NCBI GenBank assembly: GCA_011957885.1
Contig: BLMO01000077.1
Location: 1-64,000, forward strand
Direction: 5' to 3'
DNA length: 64,000 nucleotides
Source: Clostridiales bacterium
GTDB lineage: Bacteria; Bacillota; Clostridia; Oscillospirales; CAG-272
The translations under genes and the position numbers were made by a program. Position 1 is the first letter of the stretch, and the number at the start of each line of letters is the position of its first letter. Below the pieces are notes generated by a model. It made no database searches. It was not told the origin of the DNA and saw only the letters and a list, made by a program, of their open reading frames with translations. Shown in pieces: positions 36,442-44,850 of this stretch.

Positions 36442-38235
36442 TCAGCTATAATACTGCGCTTGCATTTCAAACATATTTCTGTATAAACCGCCGTCGATAT
36501 CCATTAGTTCTTTGTGATCACCATACTCACAAAGCTCTCCGTCTGAAAAGACTGCAATTTTGTCAGTAAACCGCGTTGACGACAATCGGTGAGAGATATA
36601 CACTGCGCACTTACCGTCGGCAAGCTCCGAGAATCGCTTATATATGTCGTACTCTGCTATAGGGTCAAGCGCCGAAGTCGGCTCGTCAAGTATAACAACG
36701 GGAGCATCCTTGTAAAGCGCTCTTGCAATTGCCACTTTTTGGCCTTCTCCACCGGAAAATTCTACACCCTCAGGATCAAACTGCTTGCTCATATACGCAG
36801 CGCTGCCGCCTTTCAGTGACGAAATTTTTTCTTTGATTCCTGCAAGCTCGATGCACTGATTAAGCTTCTCTGTGTCTGCCGTATCTGACATGGTGATGTT
36901 TTCCTGTACAGAATATGAAAACAGCATGAAATCCTGAAAAACTACAGAGAACAGCTTCATATAATCGTTGTAGGGAATACGGTTAACCGGCATACCGTTA
37001 AGTAGTATTTCTCCCTTTGTTGGCTCATAAAATCGGCATAGCAGTTTTACAAAAGTGGACTTTCCAGCGCCGTTTATGCCGACCAGAGAAAGAGACTCAC
37101 CTGCAGACTGTTTAATATTAATGTTTTTCAGTATCATTCTATCAGTAGAAGGATACTGAAAGGAAACATTCTTGAATTCAAATGTAAAACTGTTTTCATC
37201 AAAGCCGGAAAGCCCTTCTGCTTCCGCCGCCTCGTCTTGCTTTTCTGACATGGTAATGCAGTACCGTATTTCCTGCGCGGTCAGTCCCGTTGACAAAAGC
37301 AAGGAATAGTTACCCACAAGACCGCTGATATAGTCGGTAAAGCGCTCGATGCTTGTCATATACATTGAAAAGTCGCCAAGCAGCATACCGCCAAAAATGA
37401 CGCTATATCCAAGGTAAACATAAATGACCGCCTGCTGAATGATGGATGCTGTCTCGGAAACACTTTGAAATTTCAGTACTTTTTTGCTATTTTCAATATC
37501 AGAGGGTATTAGTTCATTTTCATAGAAACCATCCATTTTATTGGTTATCAAACCCTCAAGACCGTTTATCCTTGTTTCCTTTGCAAATTTTGTGTTGTAC
37601 GCCAGATCATAAAGGTATTTTTGCTTACGAAGAAGCCTTGCCATGGTCCGCTTAAAAAAGAACTGAAAGTTGCGGCGCTTTTTGTCTATGAATATTTGAA
37701 TTGCCACTATACCAAAAACAAATACAAAGATTACTGGGTGAATAGTAAATATAATCGCTGAAAGTCCCGCTGCATTAAGAAGTGCCAGTAGAAATCCTGT
37801 TGAATACGCAAGAATTTCAAAAAATGGATTGCTTGCTCCTGCAACTTCTATAAAATCTTTCATTCGCGGCTCTTCAAGATCGGAATATTTCATTTTCATT
37901 GCCAACGAACCAAGATATGATTTTATAGCATGTGTTGTTTTCTCGTTTTCTGTCGCATCTACTTTGGACAGTAAGGTATTTACAACAGATACTGCCAATA
38001 TTGTTGTCACCATTGATACAATATAGACAGCAGTCATTTTAACACTTTTACCTACAGTGATCTCATTGATAATAAAACGTATGAAGATAATTGGAGCAAA
38101 GTTTGCGGCGGACTGCATTATTGTACTAATGATCCTGATAAAAAACATTTTTGGGTTGAGCTTGTACAAAAAAGCAAGGCAAAAGCCGATATTTGAAAAT
38201 ATTTGCTTTAAGGAGGTTTCTTTCTTATTCTTCAT
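36442..38235 (-). CDS. ABC half-transporter B (membrane domain plus ATPase)
   Basis: This 597-residue protein has six membrane helices in about the first 330 residues and a C-terminal ATPase: Walker A GINGAGKST near 383, signature FSGGEGQKVAIARALYK, Walker B VVILDEPTSALDP and the switch His in YISHRLSST. No peptidase C39 domain is present. The ATG at 38235 follows AAGGAGGAC and overlaps the upstream ABC gene by 11 bases, so the two surely form a heterodimeric exporter. It is the last gene of the cassette with the carrier protein. Codon use is AT-richer than in the flanking genes. Confidence 0.9.
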   Translation of the reverse strand: MKNKKETSLKQIFSNIGFCLAFLYKLNPKMFFIRIISTIMQSAANFAPIIFIRFIINEITVGKSVKMTAVYIVSMVTTILAVSVVNTLLSKVDATENEKTTHAIKSYLGSLAMKMKYSDLEEPRMKDFIEVAGASNPFFEILAYSTGFLLALLNAAGLSAIIFTIHPVIFVFVFGIVAIQIFIDKKRRNFQFFFKRTMARLLRKQKYLYDLAYNTKFAKETRINGLEGLITNKMDGFYENELIPSDIENSKKVLKFQSVSETASIIQQAVIYVYLGYSVIFGGMLLGDFSMYMTSIERFTDYISGLVGNYSLLLSTGLTAQEIRYCITMSEKQDEAAEAEGLSGFDENSFTFEFKNVSFQYPSTDRMILKNINIKQSAGESLSLVGINGAGKSTFVKLLCRFYEPTKGEILLNGMPVNRIPYNDYMKLFSVVFQDFMLFSYSVQENITMSDTADTEKLNQCIELAGIKEKISSLKGGSAAYMSKQFDPEGVEFSGGEGQKVAIARALYKDAPVVILDEPTSALDPIAEYDIYKRFSELADGKCAVYISHRLSSTRFTDKIAVFSDGELCEYGDHKELMDIDGGLYRNMFEMQAQYYS

Positions 38236-40045
38236 TTGTCGCGTCCTCCTTGTAGTATTTCGCCTGTGTGGTAAACATATTAAAATATGTGCCGCTTTGC
38301 GACATAAGCTCATCGTGAGTACCGTATTCGATAATATGACCGTCCTCAAACACCGCCACCTTGTCGCAAAATTTTACCGAAGCAAGCCGATGTGAAATAT
38401 ATATGGCAGTTTTATACTCCATAATGCTGTTGAACCGCTCGTAAAGCTTACTTTCTGCAATAGGATCAAGAGCAGCGGTAGGCTCATCAAGAATAACAAT
38501 AGGAGCGTTCCGGTAATATGCCCTTGCGCAGGCAAGCTTCTGTCCTTCGCCGCCGGAAAATTCAATACCGTTCTCGTCAAACTCCTTACTTATTGAAGTT
38601 TCAAGTCCCTTTTCCAGAGAACTGACTTTTTCGGACAGCCCGCTTTTTTCAATAGCCCAGTTTAGCCGCTCATCATCTGGCACCATACCAAGCAAAATAT
38701 TTTCTTTTACAGAAAAAGCGAAAAGCTGAAAATCCTGAAATACCACGCCAAGCATTTTTCTGTACATCTGATAGTCAATTGTTTGAATATCAAAACCGCC
38801 AAGCGTTATCCTACCCTTAGTAGGCGCATATAACCTGCATATAAGTTTGATAAATGTTGATTTTCCCGCACCGTTATATCCAACGATCGAAAGCTTTTCA
38901 CCTTGCTCAATACGCAGAGATACATCCTTTAATACATAGTTTTCTGTACCAGGATACTTGAACGAAACATTTTCAAATTCTATCGCTCCGCCGTTAAGAT
39001 CATTTTCAGTTATACTTTTATCATAGCAAGCAGTGCTGTCGGGTTTTGACATTTCCAGAAAATGTCTGTAATCATCAACATAATATCCCCAGTATTTCAG
39101 GTTTATAAGCTTTGAAATAAATCCCGAAAAGCTGGATATAAAGCTCGTAATGGCACCCAGATACATGCTGAAGCTTCCCACAGTGATTTTGCCCAGTATG
39201 GCCATATATGCACTGTAGCCATACATGATGATTGACTGTGCTGCGTTTATCAAATGGTCGACAATTGTTATTTTTACTTCCTTGTTTTGCTTTATATTAA
39301 AGCTTTTGATATAATTATCAGTTTCAGATTTGTACTTTCCTTGCAGCCAGTCTGCCGCATTGTTCATTCTTACATCCTTCCCTGATGCAAAGCCTATCAT
39401 AGTACTGTAAATGTATTCGCATCTTCTTGCAAAATTCGCTACGATAGGCTGAAACTCGTAGCCCATTTTTTCACGTTTTTCAGAAAGTACAGAGTTGAAT
39501 TTTATGATTATAATAATCGCAACGATGATCAACCAGTGAAGCTGCGCGATAATATATGTATAGCCTATGAGCTGAAATAAATTTATTATAAAATCTACTA
39601 AAGTCTTGTCAAGAAAGCTGATAACATCAACATTGCTTTTTACTCTTTCCGTCAGATCCTTATACTCGCTGTTTTCGTGGTTTTTATAATCAGTACCCAG
39701 CACCTTCCGCAGATATTCTTTTTCATTTCTGAGCTGTATTCTTCTCATGGACTTATTCTGAAAATACCATGATCCCCAGCGATACAAAGCCGAAAAAGCT
39801 GTTACACCAGCAAGAATAAAAATATATGTAAGCACCATCCCCCAACGCCGTGAATATGTCAGTTCGTCAATTATAAATTTCGGAATCGTCAGCAGAAGTA
39901 TTGGAATCAAAGAATTGATTATTATTGTGAACGGCGTCCAAAAAAAGCGCGGCTTACCGATTCGCCACGAAAAACGCAGCATAAACCAGAGGCTCGAAAT
40001 CGTCTTTTTTGTCTCTTTAAAAAATCGAAAATCTTTCTTTTTCAT
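38225..40045 (-). CDS. ABC half-transporter A (membrane domain plus ATPase)
   Basis: This 606-residue exporter half has six membrane helices followed by an ATPase domain: Walker A GYNGAGKST near 387, signature FSGGEGQKLACARAYYR, Walker B IVILDEPTAALDP and YISHRLASV. Both ABC proteins of this operon share the unusual signature SGGEGQ and a catalytic Glu, so both ATP sites may be active. Its ATG overlaps the stop of the preceding 376-residue protein as ATGA. By context it should export the product assembled on the acyl carrier protein. Confidence 0.9.
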   Translation of the reverse strand: MKKKDFRFFKETKKTISSLWFMLRFSWRIGKPRFFWTPFTIIINSLIPILLLTIPKFIIDELTYSRRWGMVLTYIFILAGVTAFSALYRWGSWYFQNKSMRRIQLRNEKEYLRKVLGTDYKNHENSEYKDLTERVKSNVDVISFLDKTLVDFIINLFQLIGYTYIIAQLHWLIIVAIIIIIKFNSVLSEKREKMGYEFQPIVANFARRCEYIYSTMIGFASGKDVRMNNAADWLQGKYKSETDNYIKSFNIKQNKEVKITIVDHLINAAQSIIMYGYSAYMAILGKITVGSFSMYLGAITSFISSFSGFISKLINLKYWGYYVDDYRHFLEMSKPDSTACYDKSITENDLNGGAIEFENVSFKYPGTENYVLKDVSLRIEQGEKLSIVGYNGAGKSTFIKLICRLYAPTKGRITLGGFDIQTIDYQMYRKMLGVVFQDFQLFAFSVKENILLGMVPDDERLNWAIEKSGLSEKVSSLEKGLETSISKEFDENGIEFSGGEGQKLACARAYYRNAPIVILDEPTAALDPIAESKLYERFNSIMEYKTAIYISHRLASVKFCDKVAVFEDGHIIEYGTHDELMSQSGTYFNMFTTQAKYYKEDATNEE

Positions 40046-41172
40046 AAAGCTACCTGATTGTCTTTAAAATGCTCCATCTCTGTTAATATAGAGGGATGTT
40101 TCTTTAAGAGATCATTATAAGATTCTTTATTCTGTTTTTTCCTCAAAACAGTTACACTATCGATGAAACCGCTTAAAGATTCCTTCACATTATCGTATAA
40201 ATTTTCTAATTCCTGATCCATTTTAGTGACATTTTCCCAGTTGCCTGTAACATGAAATTTTACAGATAGCATAGCAAGTTTTTTTATTCTTTTACATAAA
40301 TTCCAATGCAGTTGAATATAAGGCTCTTCCTTTGCTTCAACTTGTTTAAGAATCCACATCATAGATCTATTCACTATGCAATGGTGTTCGTATAGCTTAC
40401 ATACATTTCTTCGCATTTCAAAAGATAGTTTTGTTAAAATTTCGCCTGTAATAAATTGCTGATCTCTTATGTACTCTTTTACTCTAAGCGAAATGCCATT
40501 TATGCATTCAATTCCTGTAAGATATTTTTCTTCTTTTGCAGACGTTGGATCAGAAATAAGGATTTTTTTACCATATAACTCCTCATTGAATCTTCTCGTT
40601 GCCTCAACAAAACATATACTGTCATCAAAATCATCGCGTATTTGTATTTTAGTAATCGGAAAAAAATTTGATCCAAACCATGCTATATTATCAGGATTAA
40701 ATAAATGATAGTCATACAGATTTTTATAATGCGTTATAAAATAATCATAAGAAACGGTTTTTTTCTTAAATCTGCCTTCCTTTAACATTAGCGTATATAG
40801 CTCTCGATTTTCACTATTAAATCCATAAAAAACAAATTCATGAACGAAATGTTTTTCTATATTTAACATAAGATATATAATTAAATAATTTCCTTTAAGA
40901 ATTTCAGATTCAATGGTCTTCATTATTGTATTCGGAGTATTTTCCCAATAATTAAGTTCGCTGATTCTTAAAATATTACTATAATCGTTTAAATAAAATG
41001 TTCTATTGATTCGTCCAAAATTCATTATATACTCGGAATCCATATAAATTCCAAAATTACTGGAAAGCCATGCATTAAAATATGGCGAGGTTTCTAAAAT
41101 ACATAATTTATTATATGTCCAACATTCGGTATGTACGGAAGCATTAACTTTAATCGGTAATGTTTTTTCCAT
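40042..41172 (-). CDS. unknown protein, possibly BtrH-like acyltransferase acting on an ACP
   Basis: This 376-residue soluble protein has no clear family assignment. The layout of its first 180 residues resembles papain-fold BtrH_N acyltransferases, which take an acyl group from a carrier protein. It has candidate nucleophiles Cys17 and Cys24, a KGNYLIIYLMLN strand near 93-104, and His108/His111 in HFVHEFVFYGFNSENREL. The C-terminal 120 residues are helical and charged. The ATG at 41172 follows AAGGAGGATTTTA, a strong site, and overlaps the carrier-protein gene by 23 bases. It is coupled to the ABC gene by ATGA. The acyltransferase idea is inference from layout and context; it could instead be a scaffold or a condensation-type protein. 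Confidence 0.5.
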   Translation of the reverse strand: MEKTLPIKVNASVHTECWTYNKLCILETSPYFNAWLSSNFGIYMDSEYIMNFGRINRTFYLNDYSNILRISELNYWENTPNTIMKTIESEILKGNYLIIYLMLNIEKHFVHEFVFYGFNSENRELYTLMLKEGRFKKKTVSYDYFITHYKNLYDYHLFNPDNIAWFGSNFFPITKIQIRDDFDDSICFVEATRRFNEELYGKKILISDPTSAKEEKYLTGIECINGISLRVKEYIRDQQFITGEILTKLSFEMRRNVCKLYEHHCIVNRSMMWILKQVEAKEEPYIQLHWNLCKRIKKLAMLSVKFHVTGNWENVTKMDQELENLYDNVKESLSGFIDSVTVLRKKQNKESYNDLLKKHPSILTEMEHFKDNQVAL

Positions 41173-41461
41173 TAAAATCCTCCTTAAGTCCTTTATCGCG
41201 TGCAATCTTTGATTCAACGTATTCAACCATCATTTTAAGCTTTGGAAATTCTGTGTTTATCAGCATTTCATCATCAAATACAAAATCAAATGCACTTTCT
41301 AATTTTACAACTATTTTTATAAACGTAAATGAATCAAGACCCATATTTAATAAGTCCATATCTAAAGATAATTCCCCCGAATATATCTCATCCATATTTG
41401 AAGCAATTACATCAACTATTTTTTTTCGAATACCTGAAATAGATTTGTCAATCGTAATCAT
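41150..41461 (-). CDS. stand-alone acyl/peptidyl carrier protein
   Basis: This 103-residue protein has the four-helix carrier fold with the phosphopantetheine attachment site at Ser44 in NMGLDSFTFIKIVVKLE, followed by an acidic third helix region. It is not near fatty-acid genes, and its MGLDSFTF motif differs from the housekeeping AcpP motif LGADSLDTVEL. GGGAGATT precedes the ATG. It is the first gene of a four-gene overlapping operon ending in two ABC exporters. The carried group, acyl or aminoacyl, is unknown, and no adenylation or ketosynthase gene is adjacent. Confidence 0.85.
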   Translation of the reverse strand: MITIDKSISGIRKKIVDVIASNMDEIYSGELSLDMDLLNMGLDSFTFIKIVVKLESAFDFVFDDEMLINTEFPKLKMMVEYVESKIARDKGLKEDFNGKNITD

Positions 41462-41796
41462 TATTTATAATCTCCCATAAATTTGTAATATCCACTGTTA
41501 TATTAAAAAATCGCATTGCAAAGGAAACGCAGTGTCGATTAAAAATTGATATTTAAGAAAATAGCAGAAAAACCTTAGGATGCTCTCAATTTCATCCTGT
41601 GTATATTTTGCTCAAAATATTATATATATAACGCTTTATTTTTGGCTATGTTATCACAATATCTTCTAAATGTCAATATTTCTTTTGAATTTTTTGTAAA
41701 TCTTTTATTGTTATATGCTATAGCAGAAGACGCAATATGTCCGCTTTATATCAGATTTCCTATTATCAGCCTAATCTTTTTCACTGAAAATATGAA
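41462..41796. other. AT-rich upstream region of the ACP operon
   Basis: This stretch is strongly AT-rich with no supported gene. It should contain the promoter of the carrier-protein operon on the minus strand. TTGCAA near 41517 and TATAAC near 41498 are possible elements, but their spacing (13) is poor. Confidence 0.35.
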
Positions 41797-41823
41797 AAAA
41801 ACGGCGGTTCAACCGCCGTTTTT
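41797..41823. terminator. bidirectional intrinsic terminator
   Basis: AAAAACGGCGGT, loop TCA, ACCGCCGTTTTT is a perfect 12-base-pair stem with T-runs on both strands. It lies 82 bases past the yqfD stop. Confidence 0.9.
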
Positions 41824-41905
41824 CTAGGATAATAATCATTTTAATCTTTACCTCTTCTCTTGCTGTCCAATCTCTCCCGGGCAACCGCATCCTCTTTTTA
41901 TAAAT

Positions 41906-43105
41906 TTACTGTTCAGCAGATGAATTTTCATCAATTACAAGAGGCTGACGCACCGCAATATCTGCCAGGCAGTACAGACGGCACCGAATCCGATACACTC
42001 CATCCTCATCCAGCGCTGCATCTGTATTTTTCTCTAAAAGCTGCGCGTCTGCAAGTGTTTCCTTCAAGCGGGCTCTGTATTCCTGATATGCAAGCGTCTT
42101 TGCCTCATCCTCGGTTAATGTAACCGACTGAACCTCATATTCTTCATACAAATCAGTTTCCACCCATATGGGCAGCGCCACAGTGTCAAATAAATGCAGC
42201 TGCCGATTTCGATGCGTTGTATCGTAAGAATCATATGGAATTTCGCTATTAAAAAATAAGTTGGATTTAAACTGAAAAAAAACAAAAGATTTTTTTGCAG
42301 TACTGTGCCCAGTATATATTTTTTTCTCCGTTTGCAGCGGAACTTCCACTACAAAATCCCGGATCACTTTTGCATATACCTCCCCGGCAGCATTTTCATA
42401 GCGCAGTCCGGTTTCTCCATAGCTGATTACACCGCTGAGCAGAAGTTCCCCTTTCCGGACCGTATCCCCAATTGCAATCTGCGGTTTTCCTTCATATGCC
42501 GCAATCTGCTCTATTTGCCCATCCTCACCAGCCACCACATTATAATTTTGATTGTCCTCTTTTGCTTGATCCGCCAATGTTTCCCGCACCTCAACATGGG
42601 CATGGGTTCCATCCATATTCACGGAAATCCATGCAATATCCTTGCATCGGAGAAGAAACGCATTGTGCAGCTTTGCAAATTCAATATTTTTGTATGTGTC
42701 CCCCACTCCGCATCCAAGCTCATCTAAAAGCTCAATAATCTCCTCATCTGCAACGCGGCTGTTCCCGCTTATTTCAACACACCAGATTCGCCCGCCGGAT
42801 ACAGCTACAAGGAACACAAAAATCAGAAATCCCACTGCAATTCCCCAACGTTTTTTATAGCGCCGGAAAATATCGGGCAGTCCCGACAATGCGCCGCGCT
42901 CCCAGACGATTCCTTCTGCTGTAAGCGCTCTTTCCAGCAGCTTTCTTTTATAAGCGGGCACTGTAAAATGCAGATTGCCTTCCTCATCCTTTTCCAAGCG
43001 ATCATAAGAAATATCCAACCGTGCAAGCAGGTTGATTGCACCTACCACCCATGCTTTCCGAATCAGATAAGCACGCATACCGAAAACGAAGGAAAGTAGT
43101 CTCAC
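41906..43105 (-). CDS. yqfD: sporulation protein YqfD
   Basis: This 399-residue protein matches the mother-cell sporulation protein YqfD. A cytoplasmic N-terminal domain precedes one membrane helix near 115-135 (WGIAVGFLIFVFLVAVSGGRIW). It continues with a POTRA-like external region (VEISGNSRVADEEIIELLDELG) and the family segment IAIGDTVRKGELLLSGVI. In Bacillus it is made under sigma-E. The C-terminus ends acidic and Ser-rich. It is coupled to yqfC by an ATGA overlap. Confidence 0.93.
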   Translation of the reverse strand: MRLLSFVFGMRAYLIRKAWVVGAINLLARLDISYDRLEKDEEGNLHFTVPAYKRKLLERALTAEGIVWERGALSGLPDIFRRYKKRWGIAVGFLIFVFLVAVSGGRIWCVEISGNSRVADEEIIELLDELGCGVGDTYKNIEFAKLHNAFLLRCKDIAWISVNMDGTHAHVEVRETLADQAKEDNQNYNVVAGEDGQIEQIAAYEGKPQIAIGDTVRKGELLLSGVISYGETGLRYENAAGEVYAKVIRDFVVEVPLQTEKKIYTGHSTAKKSFVFFQFKSNLFFNSEIPYDSYDTTHRNRQLHLFDTVALPIWVETDLYEEYEVQSVTLTEDEAKTLAYQEYRARLKETLADAQLLEKNTDAALDEDGVYRIRCRLYCLADIAVRQPLVIDENSSAEQ

Positions 43106-43455
43106 TCTGCATCACCGCCAAATTTAATTTCTGTTATATGTCCTTCTATACGTAAAATATCCCCGCGAAAAACAGACAGGCAAAGGCGGAATCCGCACAC
43201 GACCACCTGCCCGGACAATGTGTTTATAACGATTTTGGCATTGTCATAATCTACAATTCCTTTGCATCCGGAAAGCAGCAGTTCCCTGTCTCCGTGCACT
43301 TCTATCATAGAACAATGTCCAACCGCAGTTTCAAGTTTTGACAGAAACTGCCTGCCCTCATGATTGTTTTTTTCAGTTTTCACAATACCTCCGAAAATTT
43401 TCGCATCTTGCGGCATATGTTTTAATAAAAGATATGCCGGGATTCTCTTTTCCAT
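43102..43455 (-). CDS. yqfC: sporulation protein YqfC (YabP family)
   Basis: This protein of about 117 residues has the YabP/YqfC beta fold: SMIEVHGDRELLLSGCKGIVDYD, then IVINTLSGQVVVCGFRLCLSVF, and a final IEGHITEIKFG. The yqfC-yqfD pair is a hallmark of spore formers. The start is uncertain. ATG 43455 is chosen by length, an ATG at 43479 and a TTG at 43527 are alternatives, and none has a good ribosome binding site. It diverges from ylbJ. Confidence 0.82.
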   Translation of the reverse strand: MEKRIPAYLLLKHMPQDAKIFGGIVKTEKNNHEGRQFLSKLETAVGHCSMIEVHGDRELLLSGCKGIVDYDNAKIVINTLSGQVVVCGFRLCLSVFRGDILRIEGHITEIKFGGDAE

Positions 43456-43506
43456 GCAGAAAATGCCGGACAGAAACATGTTTGAAACGAAAGGAAAATC
43501 CGATTC

Positions 43507-44562
43507 ATGAAAAAATGGAAGTTGCAAATAATGGCTGTGGGGCTTCTCACAGCAGGGATTCTGCTCACAGTTTTCTCAGGAGAAGCCTCCGACTTTACGC
43601 TGGACGGTTTGCTGTTATGCGCGGAAAAAGTCGTTCCTTCTCTGTTCCCGTATATGGTCATATCCTCCCTTTTTGTTTATTCCGGTCTTGCTGCCAAGCT
43701 TGGGCGTCGAATTCCAGCGGCAGCAATCTTCGGATTACCTGCCCAGGCGGGATCCTCTCTGATTTTGGGGGCGCTCTGCGGGTTCCCGGTAGGCGCTAAA
43801 ACAGCCGTAGATTTATATAAAAGCGGCTGTGTCAGCAAAACAGAAGCGGAGGTGCTCATCAGTGTTTCGAACAATACGGGACCTTCTTTTGTTGTAGGCA
43901 TTGTCGGAGCTATCTTTTGGGGCAGTCCTGCCTTTGGATGGGCAATCTATTTCTTTCAAATTCTCGCGTCTGTAATAGCCGGACTTTTGGTCAACCGCCT
44001 TATATTTCCTTTTAAGGCTTCCTGTCTATCCGGAAAAACCTCCTCAAAAGCAGCACCGTTTTCCCTCCTTTTTTCCACTGCCGTATCTGAAGCCGCCCTT
44101 TCCTGCCTTTCCGTCAGCGGATTTGTCGTGTTTTTCTATGTTATAATCCGATTCATTACCGAAACCTTTACCGGATCCCCTGCAGCGCCGCTTCTGCCCG
44201 CTTTGCTGGCGGCATGTCTGGAGTTTACATCCGGTACTGCGCAAAGCGCCGGACTGGGAGGCGCCGCTGGCGCTTTTCTCAGCGGCTTTTCCGTTGGCTG
44301 GTCCGGACTTTCTGTGTTCTTTCAAGCCTGTTCCTTTGCATTACCCGCAGGATTATCGCTGAAGCGAACCGCGGCGACCAAAGCCCTGCAGGGTATTTTT
44401 ACCGGCATACTGTGCATGCTGTATGCAGCTTTCTTTTCCATATCTCCGCCCAGCGTCTCTGTCGGAACTTTTTTCATCGAATACACTCCCGGCACAGCAA
44501 TAATGATCTTCTTCCTTCTTTTTTTTCTGTTTTTTATGCTGAAACCCCGGAAGAAATCATAG
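43507..44562 (+). CDS. ylbJ: sporulation integral membrane protein YlbJ
   Basis: This 351-residue polytopic protein has about eight membrane helices and the Gate-domain pattern of YlbJ: VVPSLFPYMVISSLFVYSG, LCGFPVGAKTAVDLYKSG and LISVSNNTGPSFVVG. It is needed for spore cortex formation in Bacillus and is a sigma-E product there. AAAGGAAAA precedes the ATG. It is transcribed away from yqfC; no sigma-E promoter could be fitted with confidence between them. Confidence 0.92.
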   Translation: MKKWKLQIMAVGLLTAGILLTVFSGEASDFTLDGLLLCAEKVVPSLFPYMVISSLFVYSGLAAKLGRRIPAAAIFGLPAQAGSSLILGALCGFPVGAKTAVDLYKSGCVSKTEAEVLISVSNNTGPSFVVGIVGAIFWGSPAFGWAIYFFQILASVIAGLLVNRLIFPFKASCLSGKTSSKAAPFSLLFSTAVSEAALSCLSVSGFVVFFYVIIRFITETFTGSPAAPLLPALLAACLEFTSGTAQSAGLGGAAGAFLSGFSVGWSGLSVFFQACSFALPAGLSLKRTAATKALQGIFTGILCMLYAAFFSISPPSVSVGTFFIEYTPGTAIMIFFLLFFLFFMLKPRKKS

Positions 44563-44578
44563 AAAATCTGAAAACACC

Positions 44579-44607
44579 TTGATTTATTTCGCATTTTCCC
44601 ATATAAT
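44579..44607 (+). promoter_or_regulatory. sigma-A promoter for the Cys-rich protein and prfB
   Basis: TTGATT (44579-44584) and a perfect TATAAT (44602-44607) are 17 bases apart; a second TATAAT follows at 44611. Transcription would start near 44614, about 24 bases before the ATG at 44638. Confidence 0.75.
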
Positions 44608-44637
44608 AAATATAATAATGCCTTGGGGGATGAAACT

Positions 44638-44835
44638 ATGACGGATGAAAAAATATGTGTCTACTGCGAATTTGCATGTCCCATTTATGATGAAGACGCA
44701 ATGCTTTGTGAAAAAAAAGGCGTTGTTTCCAAAGCATATACATGCAAAAAGTTTTCCTACGATCCTCTGAAGCACAAACCCGCCCGTATGGCGCCCCCGC
44801 CCAAGCTCGAATACGTAGACATTGACACTATATAA
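44638..44835 (+). CDS. small Cys-rich cytoplasmic protein upstream of prfB
   Basis: This 65-residue protein has five cysteines (C7, C10, C14, C24, C36) in a C-x2-C-x3-C-x9-C-x11-C layout that could bind zinc or an iron-sulfur centre. A Pro-rich tail follows. No signal peptide is present. GGGGGATG precedes the ATG at 44638. It shares a promoter with prfB, which starts 15 bases later. I do not recognise a named family. Confidence 0.75.
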   Translation: MTDEKICVYCEFACPIYDEDAMLCEKKGVVSKAYTCKKFSYDPLKHKPARMAPPPKLEYVDIDTI

Positions 44836-44850
44836 TTACCGGAGGATGCA

